Shown: positions 11,296-24,624, counted from the stretch's first letter. The stretch is DNA of 64,000 nucleotides from Eremomyces bilateralis CBS 781.70 (GCF_010015585.1 NW_022985069.1:1841846-1905845), one strand, 5' to 3'. The notes: generated by a model from the letters alone, not told the origin. Program-made: numbers and translations.

Positions 11296-13304
11296 TTACC
11301 CCTGCTCGGGTTGGTCCTGCTTTTCACCTACCACCGCAGACGGATTAGCACTGGCTTGGCCCGTTTGATCGTGATGTCGGATCCATTTCCTCTTCATCCT
11401 TTCCGTCCTTGCGTTCTTACGGTCCCCAACATCCCTTTTCAAGCTCTTCAGAAGCGTGCCCCCTCCACCGTCACCCCCAGCAGCCGCCGCTAGCGCATCC
11501 AACTCGTCTTCGTCGCTGCTTGAGAATGAATCGCTGCGACGCTGCATGTAAACCATCCGCTTTTCGCCTTGCGACTCTTTCTTCTTCTCGCGTTGCCGCT
11601 CCTTCAGGCGGCTCATCTCTTCTTCATCACCTTGGCAGTCCAGAACTTTCACAGCAAGACCGAGGAAGTTGCTCTCGAGGAAAGCCTGGAGCTTCGGCAG
11701 AAGCTTGGCATTCGGCCGGTATGTACCAGAGTCATTGTCAATGACGAGTTCGTAAGCACTCGGGTCTACGTGCGATAAATCTTTGTGTCCAGATTGCTCG
11801 GGGGATGAAATAGGCGATGCGGGTGGGGAGTTGGAAGGTTGTTGATCATTGTCAATTCGGTCAAGATTGGCATCGGATGCATCCCCACTCGTTGGGTTGG
11901 GTTGAAGTGACAGGCGTCCGCGCCGGCGACGACGGATGAAAAACTCCCCTGCCCAGGCCACGTATACTGAGACGTTGCTGTGTAGCGTATGTTTGGAGAG
12001 CATGTCCACCCCAAATTCCTTTCCGGTCTCGGTGAAGCTTATCGTTCCATCCAGCGAGATGACGTAAGTGAATATCCGACCTCCACGGTCATAATGAGCG
12101 GCATCCAAAAATTGACGGGTCAGATCCTCGCATGGATGATCGAATGTTCCATACATGGTGGACCGGTCGAAATTATATACTCGGGCGTGTTGGTGGTGAA
12201 GGGTCTTAGATAAGATAAATCCTCGGATGCCCTTCGCCGTGAACATGGACTTGACAAACGGTTTGAACTGAACCACAGGTTAGCGAAGTGAGGGTAAGGG
12301 GCATTCATAACGCACCTCTACGTATCGGTGATAGAGTTCGGCAGGCACAGGTCCTTGGAGTTGGAACCGATTTGCCTGGAAACTATAGGAGGGCCACTGT
12401 TAGCGATCCGCCAGATCATGGGGTTACAAGGGAAGCAATACTTGTATGTAGTGGTTTTCCGCCCCTTCTTTGACGACGACTTCTCCTCATCGTGTTCCGA
12501 ACCAACTTCGACTTTTTGGCCGACCAGCCTGCCCAGCATCGGACTGTAGTGCTTCGTCCACCAGCAAGGTCCAATCGTGAAAGCTCTCCCCCCTTCGTTT
12601 TCCCCCACGCCTTCTGCCTCGCCCGTTCGACCCAACACCTCGACGGAGACTTCAAGCTCGCCATTTATATGCTTCGTTATGCCGAAGCAAACCGCGAGAA
12701 AGCGTACGAAATATGCGCGGCGGCTGCCCATGCGCTTCTTGATCTTGTATCGATGTCGTTGAATCCCAGACCAGTTCTCGTCCAGCCGAGGGACATTGAT
12801 ATGGGCGTTCCCAAGCCGATCATCATGATCGGCTGGGTCTTCATCGTAGATTCGACATTTCAATTTGAATCCGGTCGCGGGGACATTCGCGACCGTCCAT
12901 GTCTCCTCCCAAACCGGGTCGAGTTCTTTGCGAATAGTGCGGGTCCGCCGGCGCAACGGCGGGTCTTCTTTATGTCGCGGGATAAGCGCAGTGTTTAGCT
13001 GAGCAACGATGAACGGGTCGGAGGATAGGGCGTTGATATCGGCCATGGGAAGATTGTGGGCAGAGTGGAAGGTAAACTTGACGGTATATCCTGGTGGCGC
13101 ACGAGAGATCGGAGTGGCATCGTAGCCTCCGGCCGGTTCATTCCTCTCGGATTTCGCATCGTGTGTTTTGGAATCTGATGGCTTCGTTTCCCCGGAAGGA
13201 GCTTGGTCTGCGGCTTTGTTAGGATCCATGGAGGACGCTAGGTTGGTTGCTGATCCGCTCTTGGATGTCTGGCTATGTGTTTCTGGAACGCGGGAGGAAG
13301 CCAT
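11296..13304 (-). CDS. C2-domain protein with uncharacterised conserved C-terminal region
   Basis: Three exons, 12442-13304, 12316-12382 and 11296-12267, encode 633 residues; all three phases agree and the joins read YNFQANRFQLQGP and HRYVEFKPFVK. A Ser/Lys-rich amino end (about 70 residues) is followed by a C2 domain (about 75-200): YTVKFTFHSAHNLP, LSSDPFIVAQL and RIYDEDPADHDDRLG, with the acidic loop residues of calcium-dependent C2 domains present. A globular middle part (FTAKGIRGFILSKTLHHQHA, YNFDRSTMYGTFDHP, GRIFTYVISLDGTISFTETG) belongs to no family I can name. The carboxy end is Ser/Asp-rich and then basic. A role at membranes in response to calcium is an inference from the C2 domain alone. 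A filamentous-fungal conserved hypothetical protein. Confidence 0.82.
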
Positions 13305-14641
13305 TACTGGGACGGAACATCGAGCACGATGTATCCAACCGGCAGCGCCTTCGAGTGCGATTCGGATCCTTCAAGTGGCTATCAATCGAGATGTGTTTCC
13401 ATTATTATTGGAATGGCGAATCTGGTAGGCGGTCAGGGTCCAGGGCTCAAGGCACATGAAGGATAAGTGGTTCAAACACGAATTGCGAGTTTGCGACGGC
13501 ACATCTATGTGTTACCATCGATTATGCGCAATTGCACATGTACAGACGTTCCGAGGGAGGTTATATATTTACCTTCGCGTTATTGGGGAGCCCGTGCCTC
13601 TGGAGGCCACGCGTCGAACCTTGAAAACAGAAAAAGAGGTGCGATATCAGACAATTAGGACGATCGGGAGCCGTTAATTCCGTTGCGATCGAACACTAAC
13701 AGCGCATTAGCCGACATTGGCTGACAGTGGAGGGTGCCGTCAGCTGGGTATGTTCAGCCTATGCACCAACTATGCAGTGACCAGCAGAGGGGCTGGGTTG
13801 CCGGTGGTCGGGCTGGGGTGGCACCATGGCACCTAGCACTTAGCAGGCTAACACTCACTAGTGGCACCGTAGTAGACCTAGGAGTGGGGCGGAGTGGAAG
13901 CAACGGACCCTAAGTCCCTGACAGAGTGGTAGCGCTTCAGTTGTTCACTGCCTCACTCATATCACAGTCATATGCGATCTGGCAGAAGACATGGATGGCG
14001 GAGTACATGTTCCATTGGAATATGGATCACAGGTGGATACTACATGTAGCACTGAGCATAGTACTCCATACAGTAGTGGGGTGTTAGACCCCGGACGCGG
14101 CGAGAAAGCTTGATACGGCTTGGCCATGCTTGTTTTCCTTCATCGTAGCCTTTGGCATCACTATTCGCTAGGTATGTCTACTCCCCAGTTCTGTTCCATG
14201 GATGTATTACTCCGATCGCCTAACCTCGTCCGTTATTCCGTACTGCTACACATACTGAGACGGTGATAGGTCACAGAGCGTCATCAAATCATCGGCTTGC
14301 CGCTGCAGTTGCTTCTCCAGCCTCAAGGTCAAACTAGTGATGTGCATACCTAAGTACCGACGGTGCAACCATGATCAGCCCTAAGATTCGAGCATTAGGT
14401 TCACGGGGATGTATTCGACTTACCATGCAAAGATAGGTATTGATAATGACTTCGGTCAGCGTCTCTAAGACCGAGAGCGGCTAACCGACAGCTCTGTGGA
14501 GGTTCATTGAGACATGCGGAAACATTCTCTAGGGAAACTCCACTGACACACCCTAGGCACTGGTTTCTCCCAGACCGTCCACACCAGCACCATTACATCA
14601 AGGTAAGCGCTACGAGGCGGTCCAGAACAGAACGGAAGTAC
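13305..14641. other. Long intergenic region upstream of the C2-domain gene
   Basis: About 1.3 kb. The minus-strand C2 gene starts at its left and the minus-strand Snd2 gene ends at its right. Open frames are short and show no family likeness. I saw no tRNA-like fold, repeat array or terminal repeats. Confidence 0.5.
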
Positions 14642-15129
14642 TCAGAACCATCCCATCATCTTCCCCCCAAAACGAACCAACACACCGCCGAGGTAGATCG
14701 GAACGGCAATCCACAGCCAAAACGCATTGTTCCCAAAAAGCCCTGCCAGGACGACACAAAGGTCGGTCCAGTAAATGATGTCCCAGCCATACTCGGTCAA
14801 TCCTTTCTGATCGAGGTCTTCGCCTGCCCGGACCACTCGGCCATCCGGAGCATGTCGTGGTCTTGATACGGACTCGAAGAACAGTTGGACGGCAATAGCC
14901 GGGATCGAGAGGAGGATGTAAGGCAGCGTGGAGCGAATCGGTGATGCGAAGAAGGCTTTCCGGTGGAAGAGGAGTCGTGCGATGAAGAAAATGCCGTGTG
15001 TGATGGCAGTGATGAGGCGGAGGCGTTGCAGGTGGCCTTGATTCCGTGCAGCAAGCACTTTCATCGATTTCTATACACGATTTCAGCATCAGACAACCTA
15101 GATGAGTCGGGGATACAAACCTGAGCCAT
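14642..15129 (-). CDS. SND2: SRP-independent targeting protein Snd2/TMEM208 (DUF788)
   Basis: Small ER membrane protein of the SND pathway, which delivers SRP-independent clients to the ER. The first exon is only nine bases (15121-15129, Met-Ala-Gln); after a 50-nt intron the second exon, 14642-15070, gives KSMKVLAARNQ, a usual TMEM208 start; total 145 residues. Hydrophobic helices include THGIFFIARLLF, LPYILLSIPAIAVQLFF, DIIYWTDLCVVLAGLFG and FWLWIAVPIYLGGVLV, separated by a charged cytosolic loop. The end (RFGGKMMGWF) is typical. A longer frame over the same bases on this strand is a shadow. Confidence 0.88.
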
Positions 15130-15807
15130 GTTGACAGATGGACGAAGCTTTGAGTCTCTTGAGAAGCTACAACGTGGTTGAAGTTGCTGTTGAAAGAGGG
15201 AGAGACACGGGTCAAGATCGTCCGAGGGATTTCAGCGTGAAGTTGGCAGTTGATAATCGATCGCAAAGAGTACAATGAACCGGAGAGTACGGTAGGTAAT
15301 GAGATTGTGTGGTACACACTGTTAGCTGTTAAGTCACCGAATTGGAGGTCCCTGCATGTGTGTCTGAGTGGTGACTGTGCCGCAACAGCAGTCACGATCT
15401 AAGAGAAGCCCCTCACCACATCTGCTTATCACTATTCTTCTCACTATCACTTCACTCAACCACCTACACTCCTCTCATACTACCGCTGCATCAAGTTCAC
15501 AGTAGAAGTAGCCGGCACAGCATTTGTTTATAATTGATTTTTGGAATTCATAATACTATTGATTATGCTATTTCTGCGTTGGCCACGCAAAGCGAATCCA
15601 AACCCCTTTTTCTAAGGGCCGCTAATGCCACAGTATGACCCGGGACTTAAATGCTGTCCCGGTTCGACGACCATCCACAACGCCATGCAAAATTGATGAG
15701 AATCCCAACCGCTATGCCATGAAAAAGTTCGTAATCCATGGGAGTTTGTTTCTTGCGCCTTCTATTCCACCTCTCCAGGTCCTCTCTGTCGGTCCCGGAG
15801 GGTCAGC
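15130..15807. other. Intergenic region upstream of SND2
   Basis: About 0.7 kb between two minus-strand genes, containing the SND2 promoter and the 3' end of PAPS reductase. It has an AT-rich patch near 15525-15565. No gene seen. Confidence 0.5.
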
Positions 15808-16766
15808 TCATGAGCTGGATACTGTAACGCCCTCCAGCGCGTGTATCAGAACCTTTTCTCGCTCTTTTCGTTCCTGTTCCTCCAAAAACTGTGCGTATCG
15901 GCTTTTCTTGTTGTGGATGCCGCACTCCGTCTTATCTCTCCCCTTCCACCGGCCAGCTCGCTCATCCTCGCCTTCGGCTACCGGGCTTGTCGAGTGCCAG
16001 TCGCCGACACTCTTGTAACCTCGGTCGAGCAACTCGTTGTAGGGGACATTGTTCGCATCGATATATTTCTTCACTTGGCCGAAACTCCAGTTGGCAAGTG
16101 GGTTGATCTTGATGAGGCCATCGTCGGAAATTTCCACCACCGGGAGAGTGCCGCGAGCGCCGCCTTGGCTTCGACGACGGCCCGTGAGAAGAGCACGAAC
16201 ACCGAGTTCTCGATAAGCGCGTTGAGCCGGCTCGACCTTGGCGAGGAAATCGTATCGCTCATCGTCCACCTCCCATAACCGATCTCCATACCGTGCAGCG
16301 AAATTCTCCGCAGTCGTAGCATTCTCGGGTGTGTAGACGTGCAGTGGAACTTTGGAGTACCTCTCCTGCACGCGAGAAACAAGAGCTTGGGTCTCCGGGA
16401 AATGGTGGAGGGTATCGAGGAAGATGAGTGGTGGCGGGGCGGCGATATCGAGCTCAGCAGTGATGTGTGAGAGCATATCCAGGGTTGCTAAACCGGTAAG
16501 ACCAAAGGCAGTGGTCTGGAATAAGGAAGGTAATGTGATCAATGCCCATTTCAGGATTTCTGTTCATTATTAACGTGTGCTCCCTTGGAGGATGGAAAAG
16601 ACTGAGATCACGGACCTTCAGGCTCTAGTTTGCTCAACTGTATATTGACGAAGTCCAGGTGTGATTGAGCAAAGAAAACGTCCGGCAGACTGGCGGTGCT
16701 GGACGATGCACTGGCATATCCAGACTCATCGTGGTCATGGAATGGCTTTCGATTCGGCGATGCCAT
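15808..16766 (-). CDS. met16: 3'-phosphoadenylylsulfate (PAPS) reductase
   Basis: Reduces PAPS to sulfite with thioredoxin, the step after PAPS synthesis in sulfate assimilation (sA in Aspergillus, MET16 in yeast); cytosolic. Exons 16616-16766 and 15808-16559 flank a 56-nt intron, giving 300 residues. After a serine-rich start the protein has LSKLEPEEILKWALITLP, the P-loop-like substrate region AFGLTGLATLDML, LIFLDTLHHFPET, ALLTGRRRSQGGARG and the redox-active cysteine in KTECGIHNKK near the carboxy end. It is divergent from the debranching-enzyme gene across a long gap. Family and intactness are clear. Confidence 0.95.
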
Positions 16767-18674
16767 GGTGGGCGTGTGAAGGAATCAAGAGTGCGGGGAA
16801 ACGGCTAGTCTTCTTTAGAAGTCTTTTATTCAATCCTTCGTTGATTGGGTCGAATGGGTCGAATGGTAGGTATGTGAGCACAAAGGGATCTCAATATCGA
16901 TGGTGTTCTTCGGCAGTAGATGTACGAGTTGGGATAGGGGGAAGTCTCAGGAAGTCTTCTACTTAAGAGGGATTGAGAAGTGGATGTTGTCACCGTTAAA
17001 CCAGGTCATTTGATTCCAGATGATTGAATAATCAAAGGGTTCTTATTAATATTCAAATATCCAGGCACGCAGAAGGCGGCCGTAAATCGGACGGCAGGGT
17101 TTCCAATCACATCAAATTTGATATTCATCATTGTCTTCTCTGAGCACGCAATTTTAGCGCCTGGCGACACAATCGCCGTCCACACCCTCCCCACACATTC
17201 TATGCGTCAACACCACTGCATTTCCGCCTCTCTCCGGGATTTTTTCGAAATGGCGTTGCGCCCTGGCAAGAACGGCTCTTTGTTTCTTTTATCCCGGGTA
17301 TTTCATACATAGCATGCGGGGAAATGGGAAATCCTCAAATCCTCCGATCGTGTTAGTGAGAGATGAAGGGAAACATGAATTCTGATTGGAGAATGGAGAT
17401 GGATGTTTGGAATCCGGATCCCTGCCGAACCGAGATCTGATCCATAGAGCATGATTTCCAGTCTTCCCCCGTCAGATCCGCGTGGGCGGAAGATCTTCAA
17501 TAGGATTGGGTCTCAAGATTTCTGATCGAAATCTGACTGTCGCTAAATAGGGATTGTGAGACAACTGACGCAACATCCCTTGAATTGCAGCAGAGCCTCT
17601 TGGAGTCTTGATGAGGAGTCTAGGTGTAAGGATGGTGTCGACATCTCATATCTGCCCGATTGCTATGAAATCAACTGATTAATACCTCGCATGGGTGGCA
17701 AGGACCGCATTGAAGCTCGGCTAATGAATAATGAGTCTTTATTATTGTTCCTTATTGTTCCTTATTGTTCCCTCAAAGACAACCGTTAGATTTTCGGCCG
17801 CCAGGCACCTAGTTAAGTAATTATGCTTCTGAATCTCGCAATGATCGATCTAACCGGCTCCTCCAAAGACCTCCAGGCGGTATTGGGTGATGGGAGGGAT
17901 CTCCACCAACACGAGCCCGTCCAGTGTATACATGTCATATTAGAATACTGACTACTGAGTACTATTCAGGTTCTCGCTGCTATCATAGAACAGATTGATA
18001 GGTACAGGTACGTGATATCACAGTTCCCTGGTGTCAACTCGACGGACAAACAAACAAATTGGCAGCACGTGATATAAACGTCACCGCATTCGTCTCCATC
18101 CAATCAAAATGGATTATTTCACTTCTTCCCGCTATTGTCCTGTGGCTGATATTCTGCCGTCCAGAACGTGCACCGCCACCCGCTGACGTCGAGTCCAACG
18201 GATCTGATCTGATGCAGATCTCTGCTTGATGTACCTCTGGCCCTCTGCTTGAACAATCGAGTTCGACTTCTCACGGTTCTCACTGCAGTTCATTGTCATG
18301 GTTGCATTGTTTGTCATGTTAAGTTCTCGTATTGCTAAGTACCACCGAAACCTGCTTGGCCAAACAATGCAATTGAACCACCATTGTTCCACCAGAGTTT
18401 CCTCCAACCTGTAGTGCACATCACGAGCCTCCACCAACTATTGTTCTTGTACATGCTCTGCATGAGTAGAGTAACTCTTCTTCCAAATCTTCAGCCTTCT
18501 GACGCCGATCGAAGCATCACGCGTCTCGAATTTTCAGTTCAATTGGCTTGTCCTTTCGCTCTCGTCCAATATTAACATCTCCCCCATTTTGCAGAGCATC
18601 TGCATCGGACTGGACCGAAATTGCAGCGGTTGATCACCCACTTATCCTTGGTCGAGCTTGTCTTCTTCATTATA
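16767..18674. other. Long divergent intergenic region, PAPS reductase / debranching enzyme
   Basis: At 1.9 kb this is one of the longest gaps in the window. It holds a threefold CCTTATTGTT repeat (listed), a CACGTG core at 18066-18071, and small frames without protein-like composition. I could not recognise sulfur-regulator (MetR/Cys3) sites by eye. Confidence 0.5.
17741..17770. repeat. Short tandem repeat, CCTTATTGTT unit
   Basis: Two exact ten-base copies (17751-17760, 17761-17770) follow a partial copy. AT-rich, non-coding, no known function. Confidence 0.85.
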
Positions 18675-21600
18675 ATGGCTTCTCCTCAGCGCGTTCACTG
18701 TCTGAACCTCAAAGATGACGGCTCGCCAAATATTGGCGGAACGTACATATGCCTTCCGCCGCCGACAACACCCGCCTACCACCTGCGCTTTTCGATCCAA
18801 GGAACAAGCTCCGTCTGCCAGCGTGGCAGCTTGTGGTCCAATATACCAGGCATTGGGGAGACGTTTCAGCGGGACCAATTCCGGGAGTTCAAGTAGGTTT
18901 TCACATCATATGGAATTTTGAACAGGGCTAACCTGTGACATAGGTTGGATCCTGACTTCAACCGCAACATTGAAATCGACTTCACCATCACGCAGCCTGG
19001 ATCTTTCTCCTATTACATTACCTATTCACCGTTGCCTTTATTTTCTCTCGGCCCCACGGAAGCGTCAAAACCCGCCCGAACGCCCGAATATTATATCGAT
19101 GTCACCCCGGCGCTCACACTTCGGGGAAACCCCCTACCTTTGGACTCACTTTCCATCATATCGTGTTTGTCGAAGTTCATGGGCCAGTACCCTTCCGATT
19201 GGCAGAGCCATCTTGGTGGGATCAGTGCCAGGGGGTATAACTGCGTCCATTTCGCTCCATTAATGAAGCGGGGCGAGTCGAACTCTCCCTACAGCATGTA
19301 CGATCAGCTCGAGTTTGACCCGGAGTGTTTCCCCCATGGGGAGGCCGATATTGCTGATCTGGTTAAAACGATGCATGATGACAATGGCTTGTTGACACTC
19401 TGTGACATTGTCTGGAATCATACTGCCAACAATAGTCAGTGGCTCGAAGAACACCCTGAGGCTGGCTACAATGTGGTCACGGCACCGCACCTGGAGTCGG
19501 CTCTGGAGCTGGATAATGCGTTGCTCGACTATAGCAAATCGCTACGAAGCCTTGGAATGCCCACTGAGCTCCAGACGGTGGATGATTTGCTCAGTGTCAT
19601 GGAAGGAGTGAAGACTTACTGTATTAGCGGAATCAAGCTATGGGAGTACTATGTCCTCAACCGGGATCGTGACGCCGATGCAGTTGTCAACGCATGGGTT
19701 TCAGGCAAGGCAAGCATTTCCAAATCGATAACCAGCAGACCTGGGTATAGCCAACCTGAGCTGCTCAAGGATCAATCTTTGAAGTGCAAGGCAGATTGGC
19801 TCATTGACAATTGCTTGGAAGGATCCGATCGCATGGGAGAGCGATTTCGACGTCGCATCAATCCTCAGGCAGGCGCATTTTTTCTGAATGCGCTCAAGGG
19901 CCGCTACGAAAATGGGAAATCCGAAGCAGCTGCAAAGGAGGAGCTACTCCAAGTCACCGACGACGTGAAACTGATGGTTGATGAAGTTAATCTGCAGTTC
20001 TACAAGGAATACGACACCGATTGCGCCGAAATTATGGAACAACTCTTCAACCGAACCAAATATACGCGTCTCGACGACCACGGTCCGAAGCTTGGCCCGA
20101 TCACTCGACAGAATCCACTGATCGAAGCTTACTTCACTCGCTTGCCCCTGAATGAGACAACCAAGAAGCACGATCTAAAGTCCTTAGCCCTTGTCAACAA
20201 TGGATGGATTTGGGCTGCCGATGCCTTACGGGACCACGCCGGGCCAAAGTCTCGTGCTTATCTTCGGCGAGAAGTGATCGTATGGGGAGATTGTGTCAAA
20301 CTCCGATATGGCAGCGGCCCGGAAGACAACCCTTACCTCTGGGATCGCATGGCGCGATACACACGGCTGATGGCCAAACATTTTCATGCGTTCCGCATCG
20401 ATAATTGCCACTCCACTCCGATCCACCTCGCTAGTTATATGCTGGATGAAGCTCGAAAAGTGAGGGAGAACATCGCCGTGTTCGCGGAATTGTTTTCGGG
20501 GTCAGAACAGATGGATTCCCTGTTTGTCCAGCGTTTGAACCTCAATGGTCTGATTCGGGAGGCTATGCAGGCATGGAGTACTCAAGAAATGTCCCGCCTA
20601 GTCCATCGACACAATGCACGACCTATTGGAAGTTTCGACGTCGACGATATCGTGACAAATGACCGGTCCAATGGACTACAAAATGGCACCACTTCCAAGC
20701 GAGAGACCGTTCGGACCGTTAGGGCAAGCACTGTGCATGCGCTGTTCATGGACTGCACCCATGATAACGAACCCCCAGCAGAGAAACGCGATGCTCGGGA
20801 CACATTGCCAAATGCCGCCCTCGTGGCTATGTGCGCATGCAGTACTGGCAGCGTGATGGGTTACGATGAGATTTACCCAGCTCTCCTGAACCTAGTGTCT
20901 GAAACAAGGCTCTATGGCTCGCCATATTCGACAAAAGACGCCATCGCCAACATCAAAAACGTCACAGACGGGATTGGTGCATGCAAAGCTATATTCAACA
21001 CCATTCATACGCTCATGGGCACTGAAGGATACAATGAGAGTTTCATCCATCACGACCAGGAGTATATCACAGTCCATCGAGTCAAGCCTCAAACACGCGA
21101 AGGGTACTTCTTGATCGCCCATACTGCCTATCCTGGCTCTAGCACAAACAATGGGAATCTGGATCCTGTGAGACTTCCCGGAACTGAAGCTGAGATCGTT
21201 GGTGCCTGGGTCTTGGAAGTTGACAGTTCTGCGGAAACGAGGAGGACTACGCAAGCGGACACAAAGGTCCTCCGGGGATTGCCTAGCAGCGTGACTGAAA
21301 TCTCAGACGTCAAACTCGAGAAAGACGGCTACGATTGCTTGATACATCTTCCACCAAAGTTCCCGCCTGGCAGCGTTGCATTATTCAAAACGAAGATGCC
21401 AGCGGCCAGTCGTGCCCTCATCGTGGCCGACGTGGGTCCTCAAACAAATCTCGAGTCGTATATGACATCCGACGCTGCTCAAGCCTTTGGATCGCTCTCA
21501 TTGTGCGAGCTCAATGTGGCGTTGTATCGCTGTGATGCCGAAGAGAGAGATCTTTCTGATAGATCCGACGGGACATACCAAATTCCTGAGGCAGGAACTC

Positions 21601-23505
21601 TCGTCTACGCTGGCCTCCAAGGGTGGTGGTCTGTATTAGGACCAGTCGTTCGCGACAACAACCTTGGCCATCCAGTTTGCCAGCATTTGCGTGAAGGTGA
21701 CTGGGCAATGGACTACATTGTGTCACGGTTTGAAAAGCTTTCCAACCAGAGTGGATTGCAAGGCCTTGTCAGCGTCGCAGCATGGCTAAAGAGCAGATTC
21801 GCAGCGATCAAAGAACTTCCAATGTTTCTTCATCCACGATACTTCGCCATGGTCATACGGACAGCATACCACGCTTCGATTGATCGAAACATTTCTCTCC
21901 TGAGCAGAAACATTGGCGATGCTCAGCAGTTCGTGAAAGACCTTTCACTCGTTTCAACCCAGATGACAGGTCTTGTGAATAGCGCAAGTCTCTGGCCCAA
22001 TAAAGCGGTACCATCCATGGCCGCCGGACTTCCACATTTTGCTTGCGACTGGGCTAGATGCTGGGGTCGAGATATTTTCATATCCATGCGAGGGCTGTAT
22101 CTCAGCACTGGAAGATTCGACGATGCCAAAGAACACATTCTTGCATTTGCCAGTGTAGTCAACCATGGGATGATTCCCAATCTACTCTCTGGTGGTCGGC
22201 TTCCACGCTACAACTCCCGAGATAGCGTGTGGTTCTTCTTGCAGGGCATCCAAGATTATTGCACGCTTGCGCCAGAAGGACTGGGCTTGCTCGAGGTTGA
22301 AGTCCCAAGGAGATTTCTACCCTACGACGATACCTGGTTTTCACACGATGATCCCCGCGCGTATAGCACACGGAGCACGGTTCGAGAAGTTGTCCAGGAA
22401 ATCATGCAACGACATGCATCTGGACTCCACTTCCGAGAGTACAACGCCGGTCCGGACCTCGATTCGCAAATGACCGATGCTGGGTTCAATATCGACATTC
22501 AAGTTGACTGGACTAACGGTATGCTCTTCGGCGGCAATCAGCACAATTGCGGTACTTGGATGGATAAAATGGGAGAAAGCGAACGTGCAGGATCCAAAGG
22601 GGTGCCTGGGACACCACGCGATGGTGCCGCAGTGGAAATCACCGGTCTCTTATTCAGTACGCTTGCTTGGCTTACTCAACTGCCAGCTGCGAAGAAATTG
22701 GCCACCAACGGGGTTGAGAAACCTGATGGATCGACAGTGACGTGGTCTGAATGGGCCAAACTGATCAAGGACAATTTCGAGCGTTGCTATTACGTCCCAT
22801 CGAATGAAAGCGAGGACCAAGGCCACGACGTGGAGCCTGAGCTTATAAACAGGCGTGGAATATACAAAGATCTTTACCGTTCCGGAAAGCCGTACGAGGA
22901 TTACCAACTTCGACCCAACTTTCCGATCGCCATGGTCGTGGCTCCCGACCTTTTCTCTGTTTCTCATGCCATTTCGGCCCTTCATGCGGGTGATCAATAT
23001 CTACGTGGACCATTAGGTATGGCAACGCTGGATCCAGGGGACCTAAACTACCGTCCATACTATGTCAACAGCGAGGACAGCGACGATTTCGCAACAAGCA
23101 AAGGGCGGAATTATCATCAAGGTCCCGAGTGGGTTTGGCCACTGGGTTTCTTCCTTCGAGCCCTTCTCATATTCGGATTGGCAGAAGTGGATCAAGTAGC
23201 TGCAAAGGAGAACTGGAGTGACGAGCGACGACGAGAAAAGCACACGGAGGTGTTTCAGCAGGTCCATCAACGCCTCAAAGGGTGTCGCGCTGCAATTCGG
23301 GACGATGGGAACTGGTGGAAGGGCTTGACAGAGTTAACGCAAAAGGGCGGCGAATTATGTCCTGATTCGGTGAGTTTCTGTGCCTTGCTTGACGACTTCC
23401 AGTGGATCACTGACCAGATATGCATAGTCGCCTACACAGGCCTGGTCCGCTGGGTGTTTGTTGGATCTGTTCCAGGAGGCGCGAGAGCTTGGAATTGACT
23501 CTTGA
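18675..23505 (+). CDS. gdb1: Glycogen debranching enzyme
   Basis: Bifunctional enzyme of glycogen breakdown: a 4-alpha-glucanotransferase moves a maltotriosyl stub and an amylo-1,6-glucosidase removes the branch glucose; cytosolic. Exons 18675-18892, 18944-23369 and 23428-23505 give 1,573 residues, the usual length. The first splice makes EFKLDPDFNRNIEID; the last makes CPDSSPTQAWSAGCLLDLF, matching family carboxy ends, so the frame that continues through the last intron is false. The GH13 half shows LCDIVWNHTANNS, the nucleophile in FHAFRIDNCH (about Asp559) and the acid in FAELFSG. The glucosidase half (GH133) shows DWARCWGRDIFISMRGL and HNCGTWMDKMGES. No breaks in 4.4 kb of central exon. 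Confidence 0.96.
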
Positions 23506-23870
23506 TTAGCACCGAATGAAAAGCAAGATGGACGGCCTGGCACGCCTGGATAACGGTTGCGTTACTGTCCCTTAGCACCATGTTCATCGGCTTAAGGAGC
23601 GATATGCTTGAACGAATTGTTTTGTACTGTACATAGAGGAATAGAGATACTTAAAAAAGGTTTATATTTCAATTATTAGAGCCACCTTCGGATGAACGCT
23701 CTGTCGAGGCATATATATATCAGTAGGTTTTGCGTGGAACAAAATGCGCCATGAACCCTTCACAAAGACACACACTGCGGCCAAGCAATGCAATCTAGCA
23801 TGACAGGACCCTTCTTCTATCTGCAACAGGTAACAACAACAACGTCGGAGATTGAAGAAAAACTTCAATT
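23506..23870. other. Intergenic region, gdb1 to Arl2-type GTPase
   Basis: A 365-base gap between tandem plus-strand genes. It is AT-rich and must contain the gdb1 polyadenylation region and a compact promoter. No specific motif recognised. Confidence 0.5.
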
Positions 23871-24624
23871 ATGCTGTCGATACTCCGGAAAGCACGATTA
23901 AAAGACAAGGAGCTTCGCGTGCTAATCCTTGGATTGGATAACGCTGGCAAGACGACTATTGTGAACCATCTCCTGGGCAAGGATACGTCGCAGATATCTC
24001 CCACACTTGGGTTCGTCATTAGCACCGTCGACTGGGATGGATATCGAATCAATATTTGTATGTAAACACTATCGGCTATCAGGGTTTAGCTAACTGTTAT
24101 TTTCCTAGGGGATGTTGGAGGACAGAAGACGCTGAGAACCTACTGGCGGAACTACTTCGAGCGAACGGATACATTGCTTTGGGTTGTCGATGCGACTGAT
24201 GAAGCAAGAATGAATGATTGCCGAGAAGAATTGGCAAATTTACTAGTTGAAGAAGTACGGCCAACCTCTTTATGCATCTTGATTATCGACATCAAGGACC
24301 GGGGTGGTGAAAATCGAGTCGTTATTCTTCCAAGAATGCTGACATCCAACGCGTATAGCGATTGATGGGAGCGAGCCTGCTCGTCGTGAAGAATAAAACC
24401 GATGTTCACGGGTGTTTGTCTAATGATCAAGTACGGGACGTGAGTAGCAGGTCCATCCTTTTTGTCGCTTTAATGATTCATGGAACTGGCAGATTTTGCG
24501 ACTGGACGACATTCGCACCCACCGATGGTCAATCATGGAGTGTAGCGCTATGACCGGACAAAACCTCCCGGAGGCCATGAACTGGGTACTAGCGGATGCG
24601 AAAGAGAGGCTGTTCTTATTTTGA
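23871..24624 (+). CDS. alp41: Arl2-type ADP-ribosylation factor-like GTPase (Alp41/Cin4)
   Basis: Arl2-class small GTPase that works with tubulin cofactors in beta-tubulin folding and microtubule integrity. Four exons are inferred: 23871-24057, 24109-24254, 24359-24439 and 24493-24624, encoding 181 residues, the family length. It shows [16 protein letters not shown], the P-loop [20 protein letters not shown] (switch I), [18 protein letters not shown] (switch II), NKTD (guanine specificity) and [13 protein letters not shown]. No amino-terminal Gly2, so no myristoylation, which fits Arl2 rather than Arf1. The third intron-like gap is 104 nt, longer than its neighbours, but all phases agree. Convergent with the dehydrogenase gene. 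Confidence 0.92.

Noticed and set aside
14610-15395. Minus-strand frame of 261 codons.
   Set aside because: It overlaps SND2 in another frame and is Ser/Pro/His-rich without family features, whereas the SND2 model fits a known family with splice signals.
15660-15680. GGTTCGAC string resembling a tRNA B box.
   Set aside because: No cloverleaf can be drawn around it and no A box lies at a suitable distance.
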